Of a DNA stretch of 64,000 nt, positions 49,568-61,308 are shown in pieces. This stretch comes from Raphanus sativus (lineage: Eukaryota; Streptophyta; Magnoliopsida; Brassicales; Brassicaceae): positions 32,821,407-32,885,406 of the forward strand of contig NC_079515.1 of assembly GCF_000801105.2 (NCBI RefSeq). The letters are read 5' to 3'. The position numbers and the translations under genes are program-made. The notes beneath the pieces were generated by a model. That model was not told the origin of the DNA. It did no database searches and was given only the letters and a program-made list of their open reading frames with translations. Position 1 is the first letter of the stretch; each line of letters starts with the position of its first letter.

Positions 49568-52500
49568 TTAAGCTGTTCCAGTGATCAGTTTTTCACGTTG
49601 GTCGAACTTCTTGACTTTTATAACTCCGATTAGAACTTGGAGGCTGAAGAAAGCGCAAACTGTGTATGCTATATTAGCTGGTGTCTGAAAACATAAAAAG
49701 GAACACAAGAATGTTGATGAAACTGAGTAGACAATGAGGATAAAGGTTAAGAAAAGAGACTCTTAAGGGTTGATCAGTAACAACTTACTTTTAAAGAATT
49801 CAGATACAAAATCGTTGCGAGATTGACTAGACTTCCTGCAGCAACAGCCTGTTGGGAAGACGGACACATTAGGTTAAAGAAAAGAAGAAACGAGACCAAC
49901 TTGAGAATGCAAAGATTCTACTTACACTTCCAATTGTTTTTTGAACAGTTGCCACACGTTGAAATGCCCTCTCAGACTCCAGTGCTCGGACCCTAAGCTT
50001 CAAATCACCTTGCTCCTGCGGAAATAAAACAGTTGTAGAACTCTTTAGATGGAGAAAAAAATTCATGTAGCTTTGAAGTTTTGTGGCGGGTGGGTCTGTT
50101 TAGTGTCTTACAAGTCGTTGGATGATCACAGCTAGCTTTTCAACTCTATCAGCTTGCCTAAATAGATTGTAGAATGCTTGTGACTGTCTGTCCCATCTCG
50201 TTCTCAGGTCCTACAATCATTTATTTGATTGAATATGAATATGAAGCTATGTAGTAAGATCATATATGGAGTCAAGATAAGCCTTGCTATTATTATCACC
50301 TTCACTACAACTTCAACTCCAGCTTCCCGGAACCGTAGCAATTCCAAAGCATATCTAGAGAAGAAAAGTATCTGAGTACTCTTCAAAAAATTAACAATGA
50401 TATTTTAGTATAGTGTCTGTAGTAAGTAGACTCACGGTTTTGCAATCTCTGTTATATCAAACCGGGGGTCAAGACCTTTGCCGATGCCATCCAATACTAC
50501 AGAGAAAATAAAGAGAGTAAGTTAACACCATTAGTATACTTTGGTAAGGATGTTGAAAACAAATTTTAAATGACATTTGCAGACCTGAAAAGGCTCTAAC
50601 AACAAATGTGAATGTGGCTGGGAACCGGAAAGGTTGATCAGCTGCAATGGCTAATAAGTCTTCTCCTATTGCAGCCAAACGTTGCTTCTTTTTCTCTTGC
50701 TTTTCCTCTTTGCTTAGTGGCTTCTTGAACCCAAGCTGTTCTGCTGCTGCTAGTTCTTCTTTCTCCTTTCTTTGCGCAGCAAGCCGTTCTTCGAAACTGT
50801 AATAAAAATCAGCAAATTGATATCATCAGAAAGACACTACTGGCGTCACCAGTAAACCAAGGATGTAACATAAAGGTAGATCAATATGAAAAAGGTACAA
50901 GGATCAAGTAAATCACCTGTTGAGAAAAAACAGCGCTGTTCTTCTGATCGATGTCAAATCTCCAGTAGGTACAAGCACACCCATTTGAACCATTGCTTGA
51001 ATGACCTGCCACAAGAAGGTTAATTTAGATATGTATGAGCTCAGTTCCTACAAGACGGCATGGATGTAGAAGATTGAAATCTATATTGAAATCTATAACA
51101 CAGTAGAGAGTGTACCTTATCAGGGTCCTTCTCATAAACACCGTAGAATGCCTCCAACAAACCTTCTCTAATATTTGGGCTGATACTGTAAGAAACATGA
51201 ATAAACCAATTGTGTAGGATCATTAGTCAAACAAGTAATGATAAATGAGACCATATCTCTTCACCATAGTAACAGAGTCCTGTTGTAGTACCTTCCCATC
51301 ATTCCAAAGTCGTAAAATATCAGCCGCCCACCGTTGACATCATCAACCGCAATATTCCCAGGGTGCTTCAGAAAGATATAGATACAAATTAGATTGGTAA
51401 ACTTTTTGTGAAATGGTAAACCAGACAAAGAGTCATTGGCACTTGAAAGGGAAAAGAAGATGATAGAAGAGACTTACAGGGTCGGCATGAAAGAATCCAT
51501 GAGACAAGATTTGCTCCAGGTAAGATTCAACAGCATATCTCCCTAGCCTGCATTGTATACCAAGTTATAGATCAACAACAAAGAAACTATTTTGGCTTCA
51601 AAGAGAAATGTACGTCTCAAGGATATAAGAAATTACAAACCTTTTCCGATCAACGCCTAACTGATCCAAGGCTTGTATTTTGTTGATTTTAATCCCAGGG
51701 ACATACTCCATTGTCAGGATCTTCGAATAGAATAATAATGAATTAAGTGTTGCATTCGAGCTTTTAAGGCATTGTACATGATGAACTAATAATGACCTTA
51801 GGTCAAAATATTTACCTGAGGTGTGGTGTACTCCCAGTAGATGGATGGAACTTTTACATACTCTAGGTTTTTGAAGTTATTAGCAAACAACTCGGAGTTA
51901 GCTGCTTCCTTTGTGTAATCAATTTCCTAAACAATACAGAACACATTGTTTTTGCTAGTTAGAGGTCACTTCAAACAGAAGCAAATAAAGAAGAGTCAAC
52001 AAAGCCTCCATGCAAAAACAAAGATAAAACCGCATCACGGTACCTGGTACAGTACACTGGCACATTCATCATAAATTGCAACCCAATCTCTCTTTGCACC
52101 ATCTGATTTTGGATCCACCTTTTGGAGATACTCAGCGATCACCTACATAAAAGCATAACACAAAGCCAATAAATCAGCAGAGGCAAACCATGAGACAAGG
52201 ACGCTGGCAACATTGAATAACTCTAAATGCAGAGCGTGGCTAGAGAACACTAACCCTCAGATTTTTAAGATCAATATCAAAGAGATCCTTGAGACCGGGT
52301 CTCTGTACTTTAATGACAACCTCTTGACCCTTCAATCTTGCACGGTGAACTTGGCCTGTACTTATCAACACCAAAAACACTTATCATTACTATCACTTTC
52401 TTGCAGACAAACATCATCATAAGAAGATTACAACAAAGGACTCTTACCAAGACTAGCAGCAGCTATAGGTTCATAATCAAAACGGTCGAAAATGTCATCA

Positions 52501-53591
52501 ACAGATGCTCCAAGCTCCTCTTCAACAATCGATAGTGCCGTAGCTGAAGAAAAAGGAGGCACTTGATCCTGCAACACCAAAAAAAAAAAGAGTTGAAAAT
52601 GCATGCAACACAGAAGAGGATCCATTGGATATAAAATGGGATTAAACAAGAAAACAAACCTGAAGTTCAGACAACTGATCAACATACTCTTGAGGAAGAA
52701 TGTCCACTCTGGTAGAGAACTGCTGACCAATTTTAATAAAAGTAGGACCTAATCTCAATATGTTTTCCTTCAACCACTTGGCTAAAACCTTCCTTCTCAA
52801 AACCTTTTTCTCCTCAGTCATTCCCCCTGCAAATACAAAAAAAAAGGCAAATGAGAATGTTCTTTTTTTAAATAAACAAATACTTAAAGTACAATAAAGT
52901 AACAAACCTTTGTAAGAAAACTTCTGACCGCTTAGCCATGTCCTGAAAACAAACGCAAGGACAAACCCCCAAATCTCCAATGTTCTTTGGATCGTTGAGT
53001 AAGTCTTGAACCTACTCCATCGACCACCAGGTGCAACAGAAACCTGTGTGTTTCATCATGTAATGGAAATCGTTAGTAAAAAAAAAAGAAACGAAACGGT
53101 TTTGGATTTGAAAACTGAAAAGAATGTAACTCTTTTTTTTTTATTACCTCAACTTGTTGTTGTTGTTGTTGTTTCTGTTGAGTTTTCTTAAACCAAGCAT
53201 CCTCTTGACCGATATCCTCTACTCTCTTCTGCCTCACTTCTTCTTCCGTTACGCTTCCGTTCACGTACTTCACCAAACTACCGTTACCGTTACCGTTTAA
53301 ACGGCCGTTTCCGTTTAAACCTCCGTTGATTGATTTTCTGGCGGCAGCAGCTCCGTTGCCGCCGTTTAGACGTACACTTCCGTTTCCGTTGATCACTGCG
53401 TTTTCACGATCTTCCACAGCGACATTATCGTCTCTGGAAGCTCTGATTCGAAGCGGGAGGTTGTGACTGTATCTCAAGCGGTTTCTAGGCAGGAAGATTC
53501 CGGGGATTGAAACGGAACGAGAATGGAAATTGATGTTCGGTAAGAGGAGAGACGAGGGAGAAGAAGAGGAGGAAGATGAAGAAGCCGCCAT
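49568..53591 (-). CDS. ABC1K8: Chloroplast ABC1-type atypical kinase (OSA1/ATH13-like)
   Basis: An ABC1/UbiB-family protein of the chloroplast envelope; in Arabidopsis the ortholog affects oxidative and cadmium stress and iron/lipid balance. About seventeen or more exons run from [17 protein letters not shown] (53591) to the TAA at 49568. The Ser-rich N-terminus is a plastid transit peptide; it is followed by Asn/Gly repeats and a run of Gln. Family motifs are present: the KxGQ motif ([15 protein letters not shown]), the A-rich loop (AAASLGQVHRA), the lysine in VVIKVQRPG, the catalytic loop HADPHPGN and YDFGMMGR. Two hydrophobic segments sit near the C-terminus. The frame is open above the chosen ATG, but the upstream part is probably leader. 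Confidence 0.93.
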
Positions 53592-56300
53592 TGAAGAGGT
53601 GAATATTGCAGAAGAGATCAGCAGATTACAAACCTGCGTGGTGGACGGTAGAAGAAGAAGAAGAAGCAGGGAGAGTGGTTTAGAGGCTGTGGAGGAAGGA
53701 GAGGAATGGCAGCAACCAAGTGTAAATAAAGAGGTGGATACGAAATTGACACGTGGGATGAGATTAGATGAGTGAAGCAGATGCTCTAGCGTTTTGATTG
53801 GTTGTTTTGGACACATCATCTCGTTTATCACAGCCACAAACAAACCTTCCCTCTTTTTCTTAACACTAGCTGTTTTCATTCACAATATGAAAAATAAAAA
53901 AATTTAAAATGTAAATTATACTAAAATATTTTTTTTTTACTTTTTAGATTTATTATTTGTTTAAACTATTTAATTTTAATTTAATTACTTCTATAAAATA
54001 AGATAAAATAAATATTTTAATATATGTGTATATATTTAAAATTATAATCTGCGAAAGATTTTTTATATATATTTTGGTTAAAATTTATTAAACTAAATTC
54101 TATAAAATTAAAAGAAAATTTTTTAGGTATATAATCAACAAAACGTAAAACTACTAAAATTTGTAGATATCAAAAGAAGCTAATGTATTGGGATTAGAAA
54201 ATTATAATTTGTTTTTTTTAATTCCATAAAATATTTTGTCATATTTTCTGGCATAAAAATTTTAAAGAATTATTTTAGTAATAAAAGTTATATAGTTATA
54301 AAAAATCAAAAAAAATTGTAGTTTGTCATTGTATTTCTATTTCTACTATTATGTTATTTATTGATACAATGATTTATGAATTATTATCATATTATAAAAA
54401 CTTACAAAAAACATAAATCAACATAAAATTTAAATATTCAATTTACAATTAACTTCAAACTATGTCATCATTGTTAGTATACAATATCATTATTTTTTTT
54501 CTCAAATCAATTTACAAATAATGTATAGAAACTATGACTTGACTTGGATTATTATCTTTTTAGTATACTAAAGAGTTTATGGGCCAGAATAAAGACTCAA
54601 CTCAAGTGATCAAACTTTAGCAATTTTGTTTAAATTTTCTCAAAATATGATCAGTTTTTACAGTTAATCAGATCGAATTAGATATAGATACTAAAAAGGA
54701 GTTTTTTATAGTTAATCAAATATTACTAGATATGATTTAATTGGAAAAAAGATATTATTTAATTATGTCATGTACCGCAACGTTTACCAAGCTCAAATAT
54801 TTGACATGTCTAATAAGCAGGTTTATATCATAACAGATTGGTGTTATAAAATTAGGAAAAAAATGTTTTCCCTATGCCAAATGTTTTGTATATATAGAAT
54901 CATCTATTCATATCAATACTAACATACAACTCTTTCTTTAAGAAATGTTAACATATAAACATATGCAATTTCACAAATCTATTATATTAGGAAACTCAAT
55001 TACTGTTGAAATATTGTATCTTTATAACTACGTGACTAATAAAAACAGTTACTTTTGTGCACAAAAAATGTTAATGTTGAAATTTTTTGTCTTTCTAACC
55101 ATGTAGCTATTGAAAATGGTTATAGAAAAATGTTTAGATATGTCTTTCTATCATAAAATATATTTAGAATCTCAAATAACGTGAAAGGTTATGCTTTTCA
55201 TTATGTAACTATTACAAATAGTTGTGAAAAAATGTTTAGATGTGTCATTTCATGATATTAATATTTTTTATATTCAAAAGATGTGTTTTCATTATTTATA
55301 ACATATTCTCTGAAGAATAGTTCAAAGGGGCACACAGTTCTCCGTCTCTGAGGTGGTGCTGGTGCCGATGGTAAAAGAAACATCGATCCCATAATTCAAC
55401 ATCTAGAGAACATAACTCCTGTGGTACATGATTATGAAAATGCTTCGTCCCCGCCTAAGAAATCAACTGAAGAATATGTAACACTTATCACTACGGCGCT
55501 AGCAACAGTTGGCTTAAGCTCTCCCCTCAAATTTTATATATAATGTGTAAATATGTAAAATTAAGAAAATAAACAAATTACACCATAATTTTTTAAAGAT
55601 AATTTTAAGATTTTTAAAAATGTATATGAATTAGATATGAAAATGAACAAAAAACAATTTCTTAAGAATATATGCAATTTAAATGTTATAATGTTATTTT
55701 GAATATTGTTTTGATTTGGGTTAGTTTTGTATATTCGAAAATAATAATAAGATATATATCATAATTGGTATTGGTGTATTATACTTTAATTATGATATAA
55801 AATTATGAATAAACATAAATTCTTAATAGTATATGTAAACTAATATATATGCATACAATTTATACTGTGACACATTGACTTTTCGAAAATAAAAGTAAAG
55901 CAATTTTGTATAGAAATATAAATTAATATATTTGTATTTATAAAATGAGTTTATGTCTGCGAAAATGAACGAATTCTAAGTAAATAAATTTCTTATAAAT
56001 TCTGCGACCTGGAACATAAACTTGTTTAGAATACACTGAACTTGGAAAAAAAAAACACTGGACATTTTAGAAAATATACACTGAACTTGAGATTAAGCAA
56101 AATCAATGAATCAAATATTTGGTCCAGTAATTTCTCTATATGAAGCTAATTATACCAGTTTAAATTTTTGAAAAGTCGATTCTCTCACACACACAAAAAA
56201 AAAAAGAGGAAAAAGTTCAAAACTCGAAGCAAGCGGCGAAAATCTTTCAAAGTATAAAACTTTCTCAAACTTCCAAATTGACCCCATAAGTTTATCTTAA
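53592..56300. other. Long AT-rich intergenic region
   Basis: About 2.7 kb with the ABC1K8 promoter on the left and the CPR5 leader on the right. The middle is very AT-rich and contains degenerate ~100-bp repeats at about 55020-55260 (ATGTAGCTATTGAAAATGG-type units), a protein-like relic at 55326-55545 and a duplicated ATACACTGAACTTG around 56031-56089. It looks like old transposon-derived DNA, but I could not identify an element. Confidence 0.5.
55326..55545 (+). other. Short protein-like relic of unknown origin
   Basis: Within AT-rich DNA this GC-richer island reads, after a stop, GGAGADGKRNIDPIIQHLEN and then ASSPPKKSTEEYVTLITTAL in one open frame. The island stands out in composition, but no domain is recognised and there is no ATG. 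Confidence 0.3.
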
Positions 56301-56420
56301 ATGCTATGGACGCCCTCCTCCTCCCTCCTTCGCCGGATCCCCAAAAGTCAATCACCGATCCGGCGAATCACCATCCAGAGAATCTCAATTCCATCGAGGA
56401 ACTCAAAGATGAGACAATGA
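56301..56420 (+). promoter_or_regulatory. Upstream ATG/ORF overlapping the CPR5 start
   Basis: An ATG at 56301 precedes the CPR5 ATG (56306) by five bases in a different frame and opens a 39-codon ORF ending at 56420, inside CPR5. Its context is poor (T at -3, C at +4), while the CPR5 ATG has G at -3 and G at +4. Leaky scanning would therefore set the CPR5 translation rate. Confidence 0.6.
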
Positions 56421-58625
56421 GGAAGAAGATGAAGCCATCGCCTTTAGAAAAGAGAAAGCTAAAGGCAAAGAAGAAGAAACAGAGCGACGAAGCAGCGTCT
56501 TCCTCCACCTCTTGTTGCTCTTCATCATCTTCTTCTGCTGCCTCTAATCTCAATTCTACTCGAAGGGTTTCGAGAGTGGCTCATAGGTTGCGAAACCCTC
56601 CGGTGCGGTTAGGTATAACTCGGCGAACCGTCGGGGAAAGACAAGCCGAAGCCTTGGCGCTTCCTCTCGGGATGTCATTCGCTGCTTTTGCCAATCTGGT
56701 TAGATTAAAAATTCTCAAACTTTATCTCTCTCTATAACTCAATTACAGCGTGTTGGCTCTGTTCCTTGCTCTTTTAATACGAAACTGGAGTTTTGACTTA
56801 TTGGTTTTTCCTGTTCTGTCTTTGTTATGTTCCTAAAGTTTGTCCTCGCTTCAAGTTTAGATTCTCTACGCTAATAAAGTTCGCATCTTTTAATTGGTTT
56901 GCATTGATTCTAATCCGAATCAGAGTCAATGAATAGATGTAATATACTCTGTCACAGTCTCTTACTTTTTTGTCTTAAAGCTTGAGCCTTTTTTTTATCA
57001 TTATCACTAATGTGTAGCTCTGATCGTTATCTCAGTCCGAACATGTTGCTACTTAGCCGACCAAAAGCCATTGACTTGCATTGCTCTGTAGTGTGAAGTG
57101 AACCCCCTTCTTCTTCTCTGTTTTTTCTTATCCTCTAGGTTCTTCAGAGAAAGAGTGCCAATGGTCAGAATGTTTATGTTGATGATCTTGCTGGAGTAAG
57201 TTAGTATATGACTTCTCATATGATTCTTCTTTTCCACTGTTTCTGTTTTGGTAGTGACATATAAACTTCACTGGTTGTGCTCTGCAGATCTCTGCTTCTG
57301 CTGTTAAAGAATCTTTAGCCAATGTAAGCCCAAACTCCTCTGAATTGTTTTTTTTTTTTTTTTTTGCATTCTGTCTTTGATTACTATAAGGGATGTGATT
57401 AATTTAATTACAGGTCTATGGTGACAAGCTTGGTTCCTTTGCAACAAACTTTGAGAAATCATTCAACAGCACTCTAAAGATCCTTAAACTGATCAACGAA
57501 TCTGCATCATCTCCTCATCAGCTAGACAGTAATAACAACGTTGCGAGCTGCGATTTAGACCGGTCTACAACAGACGGATGTTCAGACAGCGATCTATCTG
57601 CTAAAGAGACTTCATCTGCTACCTCTGCTGCTTACGAAGCGATTCAAGGCTCTTCGATGATGAACGAGATCGTCCTGCACGAAGAGCCACGACGACGACA
57701 ACAACTCTCTAGAGACGTCTCGAGAAGCTCCTCAGCCATGCCTTTGACCACATTCGAAAAGGCTTTAGAAGAGCAAGCAAGAGCAAACGACCTGAAGAGC
57801 ATGGAGATCGGTCTCACGATGAGGAAACTGAGGCTGAAAGAGACGGAGCTAGCGCTGAGCTACGAGTCAAACAACCTCGGGAAGTCGAAGCTGGAGATGA
57901 ACGCTTCCAAAGCCGCCTTCAGAGCCGAGAAGTTCAAAACAGAGCAAGAAGACTCGAGAAAAGCCGATACGGTCAACAAGATCATGGACTGGCTCGTCTT
58001 GAGCGTCTTCACAATGCTGGCCACCATGCTATACGGAGCTTACATCTTCTCGCAGCAGAGAATCATGGAAGCAGCCTCGATCTGCGAGCCGTCGGAGGAG
58101 AAAACGTCTTCCTGGTGGGTCCCTAAGCAAGTCTCCTCGTTCAACGCGGAGTTCAACATCTTGCTCTGCCGTGTCAGAGTTTGGGTTCAGAGCTTCTTCG
58201 GCGTGCTGATGATCCTCGTCATCACTTACTTCATCATCCAGCGCTCTTCAGGTACTACAGCGAAGCAGACGATGCCTGTAACGTTCATCGTTATCTTCCT
58301 CGGTATCGTCTGCGGTTTGCCTGGTAAGTTCTGCGTGGACACGTTGGGAGGCGACGGTAAGCTCTGGCTGCTTCTTTGGGAAGCGTTCTGCGTTTTGCAG
58401 TTCGTTGCGAACGTCTTCACGTTGGCTTTCTACCGTTTGATGTACGGTCCGGTGGGGGGACGTTGTGACAACACTATGGTTCCGTATTGGGCACGGCGCA
58501 GTGTCTTCTTTGTGGTTGTTGTGTTGGCGCTTCCTGTGATGAACGGTCTTTTGCCGTTTGCTACGTATGGTGAATGGAGAGAACATTGGGCTACGTGGTG
58601 GGCCGGGCCGGGCTCTGAAGATTGA
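56306..58625 (+). CDS. CPR5: CPR5 nuclear-envelope protein
   Basis: CPR5 is a membrane protein of the plant nuclear pore that restrains programmed cell death, salicylic-acid defence and senescence and also affects trichome development. Five exons (56306-56698, 57139-57195, 57288-57323, 57414-58625, the last carrying most of the protein) join in frame; only four are needed by my reading, giving about 565 residues. A basic nuclear-localisation stretch (KRKLKAKKKKQ) and a Ser-rich run lie near the N-terminus. A charged coiled-coil region follows (SMEIGLTMRKLRLKETELAL). Five hydrophobic helices occupy the last 200 residues, starting near IMDWLVLSVFTMLATMLYGA. The end is WWAGPGSED. Confidence 0.95.
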
Positions 58626-59199
58626 AGGGAGCCGCTTGTTTGTAATCTTTGTATTATTATTTATTGTTACTACATGCGGGTTTGGATCTTCTTTGAGGTT
58701 TTGCTTTTTGTTTTTGTTTTATCGAAACAATTAGTGGTATCAATGTTACGGTTATATATTGATGTATTATTTTAATTGATGATATACAGATGGTATTTAC
58801 TGTTGTTACTTATCAAAAAGAATAAAGATTAAATTTATGGATAGAAATAGAAAGTTGAAAAACCCAATTTCAACAGAAACACAAGTCTATACCCTCACAA
58901 ATTTGTTTTTGAATCAGTAACTCTTTAAAAAGCATTGCTACAAACTGAAGTTGAACAAAATATATAAATTAGATTTTCTTTGATCTAATATCAGATGTAG
59001 GAATTAGACTGCTTATTTACTCTAATAATAGTATAGATCATTTTTAACTTCTGTTGATCGATAAGCAAACAATAATCAAACTCGATTTTATTTAACCAGT
59101 TCACGCACAGAAATAAATGTCTAACCATAATATGTTACATCTTATTACGCTACGTATACATGTGTATTTATTTGTTTTAATATATGTATATAAATAAGC
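58626..59199. other. CPR5 and PROPEP3 3' flanks
   Basis: Convergent 3' flanking DNA of CPR5 and the PROPEP3-like gene. No other gene is seen. Confidence 0.6.
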
Positions 59200-59481
59200 C
59201 TAATGGACTTGTCCTCCTGTTCCTGGGCTTGGTTTTGGTTTTGGTTTTGGTTTTGGATTAGGCTTACTTTTCTGCAACCGCCGCTCTGTGATATCAACGG
59301 TGATATCATCTTCCTCCTCCTTTGTCTCCATAACGTCTTCTTCTTTAAATGTGGATGATGGAGAAGAGCTTCCGAGACCGAACCACTTTAAGAGATGAAT
59401 CGTTACAGAAGATCGATCAAAGAACATATATGGGATCCAGTGAGAAGTACCGTTCTCTTCGCCGTTTCTCATTTCCTCCAT
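59200..59481 (-). CDS. PROPEP3: PROPEP3-like precursor of a Pep danger peptide
   Basis: This 93-residue precursor has no signal peptide. In Arabidopsis, PROPEPs are cytosolic or tonoplast-bound; damage triggers metacaspase release of a C-terminal ~23-residue Pep, which PEPR1/2 receptors sense. The N-terminus (MEEMRNGEENG, then FFDRSSVTIHLLKWFGL) matches the PROPEP3 type, with a Ser-rich segment and an acidic block (KEEDVMETKEEEDDITVDI). The C-terminal peptide region is unusual: it holds several KPNP/KPKP units before SPGTGGQVH, where Arabidopsis Pep3 has SSGKGGKHN. The lysine-proline repeat is encoded by a GGTTTT-rich microsatellite (59228-59255). One exon suffices. The 5' leader and promoter are entirely inside the inverted repeat. 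Confidence 0.88.
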   Translation of the reverse strand: MEEMRNGEENGTSHWIPYMFFDRSSVTIHLLKWFGLGSSSPSSTFKEEDVMETKEEEDDITVDITERRLQKSKPNPKPKPKPKPSPGTGGQVH

Positions 59482-59483
59482 TG

Positions 59484-59947
59484 TTTATTTTTCTTTTGAT
59501 GAACTCCGAGAGAACAAGTGTGCGTAGTTAGTTAGGTTGGTGATGGAACTTGGTAACATATATGCGACTCCTTTTATAATGGATCTATATCACTTGGTTG
59601 TTGGTCAACTATTGTTTTTTGTTGACCGTGCCTATAATAAACCGGGGGTTTGGTAGGTACAGACTTCGAAGTTTGAATGAACTATAGTTGGTGCTGGTAT
59701 ATGGTATAACGTAACCCGGTTTTATACCATATACCAGCACCAACTATAGTTCATTCAAACTTCGAAGTCTGTACCTACCAAACCCCCGGTTTATTATAGG
59801 CACGGTCAACAAAAAACAATAGTTGACCAACAACCAAGTGATATAGATCCATTATAAAAGGAGTCGCATATATGTTACCAAGTTCCATCACCAACCTAAC
59901 TAACTACGCACACTTGTTCTCTCGGAGTTCATCAAAAGAAAAATAAA
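59484..59947. repeat. Perfect 226-bp inverted repeat over the PROPEP3 promoter
   Basis: 59484-59709 and 59722-59947 are exact reverse complements over 226 bp, separated by 12 bp (59710-59721). I checked all positions by eye and found no mismatch. The left arm begins two bases before the PROPEP3 ATG and contains its leader, TATA box and W-box-like TTGACC/GGTCAA elements. The right arm is a mirror copy facing rightwards with no coding region attached. No target-site duplication flanks the whole, so a simple transposon is not indicated. A transcript through it would form a long hairpin. Confidence 0.97.
59571..59580 (-). promoter_or_regulatory. PROPEP3 TATA box
   Basis: ATTATAAAAG on the minus strand, about 90 bp before the ATG. 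The mirror copy at 59851-59860 on the plus strand could start a rightward transcript near 59885. Confidence 0.7.
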
Positions 59948-59948
59948 A

Positions 59949-59990
59949 GGAGAGCGTGAATTGACTTTTGACCAAGACTAGAGGCTCTCC
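59949..59990. promoter_or_regulatory. Tandem W-boxes within a short inverted repeat
   Basis: TTGACTTTTGACC (59961-59973) holds two WRKY-binding cores (TTGAC) in tandem. They lie between GGAGAGC (59949-59955) and GCTCTCC (59984-59990). WRKY control of PROPEP2/3 is known in Arabidopsis; the link here is inference from position. Confidence 0.6.
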
Positions 59991-60619
59991 AACCTCACAA
60001 CTCGCAAGTATATTCGAAGTTGGTGCTGCATGCTCCTCACTAGGAATATATATATTTTTGTTATCGAATATTTCAGTTTTATTTTACGAAGAGTATAAAA
60101 TCATGCATTAATCGTTTGAAGCAGCATGTGATTTGATCTTTCCTTTAATTCATTTTGTCTTTTTTTACTTTAAGAAAAAAAAACAGTGTTGCAGATATAA
60201 TAGGAGTCAAGACATTTAAAGCTGTAAGCTACAAAGCACACGTAGCAGTTGATTCACACGTATGCTCACCGACCTATAACTAATGTGAGGTACGACGAGC
60301 TGTTGACTCTTGGTTTAAACCCCAAAATATTAATTAGGATTCAGGTAGATCTTTAATGTATTGATTCAGGGACAGTAACGTTCGATAACAGTGGTCGTTA
60401 GGCTTGAATATTAATTGAGTTTTAATGTTGTTTTCAGTTTAGTGAACTAGCTTAATCATTTTGTATCCGTAGATTTGTTAATATCATTAAGAACTATCAA
60501 TACAAATAACAACACTATACTAGTACCATCACTGAAACACACTTATTAAAACAAAATTAAAATCATAACTAGCTGCAAACATTTTAGCTAATTAATAATG
60601 TAATGTAACTATGTAACTG
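59991..60619. other. Intergenic between the two PROPEP genes
   Basis: No gene is supported. It lies downstream of the PROPEP1-like gene and right of the mirrored PROPEP3 promoter. Confidence 0.5.
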
Positions 60620-61308
60620 CTAGTGATGTTTCCCCGGTCGTCCTGGGCTAAAATTTTCCTTGCCCCTTTTCTTTGCTTGCACCTTTGTTCCCCTATTCGT
60701 TATTACGATGCCGTTTTTACTGCCCATAGTCGTCACAACGAGGTTGTCTTCCATGACAACATCGTCTTCTTCTTCCTCTTCCTGAAAGTAGAATAAGTAA
60801 ACACATGTTTGAGTTTTGTTTAATAATATTACTAAAAACATTATACTCAAAATATTGATGTCTAGGCTGAATATCAACTTTTTCTGTCGGTGCGCATATT
60901 ATAAACCTTTATGACGCGATTGTTGATTTTTTTTAAAGATATAACGCGATTGTTGTTGTTACGCAAACCTAACTTTATGTAATTTATAAAACAATTAACA
61001 CGATTTTTAAAAGTATATATGACTTAAAGATAGAACAGCTAAATACTTTAGTATATACAACAGAGCAGCAGCACTAAAATAACTTAAATTCATCCAAAAT
61101 ATTTATCTTGGATTTTGATGTAAGTATTGCTAGAGAAACTTACCGGCTGGTTTAAGGGTGCAGAATCTGAGGACGTTTTCTTAACCGTGGGAGGATCATG
61201 ATGAAGTAGTCCTAGACACCTTAAGATAGCTTTAATAGTTTGGTTGAGGAAGTGAAAAGGAAGCCATAGAAAAGATGCTTCTTCGCTTTGTCTCTCAACT
61301 TTTTCCAT
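60620..61308 (-). CDS. PROPEP1: PROPEP1/2-like precursor of a Pep danger peptide
   Basis: Two exons (61308-61144 and 60781-60620) join in frame to 108 residues. The N-terminus MEKVERQSEEASFLWLPFHF, then LNQTIKAILRCLGLL, follows the PROPEP1 pattern, with an amphipathic helix. An acidic block (EEEEEDDVVMED) precedes the C-terminal Pep, which starts about TKVQAKKRGKENF and ends SPGRPGKHH. This conserves the basic core and the SxGRPGxHx receptor-binding end of Arabidopsis Pep1. There is no signal peptide. Release by metacaspase cleavage and perception by PEPR1/2 is family knowledge. Between PROPEP1 and PROPEP2 I cannot decide with certainty. Confidence 0.9.
60914..60955 (-). repeat. Micro-insertion inside the PROPEP1 intron
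   Basis: ACGCGATTGTTG at 60914-60925 and 60944-60955 flanks 18 nt that read TATATCTTTAAAAAAAAT on the minus strand. Confidence 0.6.

Noticed and set aside
56031..56089. A-run between copies of ATACACTGAACTTG as a micro-insertion
   Set aside because: Similarity extends around the repeats with indels, which fits an ordinary tandem duplication.
58248..58586. 112-codon minus-strand ORF
   Set aside because: Shadow of the CPR5 membrane region.
59484..59947. The inverted repeat as a MITE or ordinary foldback transposon
   Set aside because: The arms contain the PROPEP3 TATA box and leader, and no target-site duplication flanks the pair.
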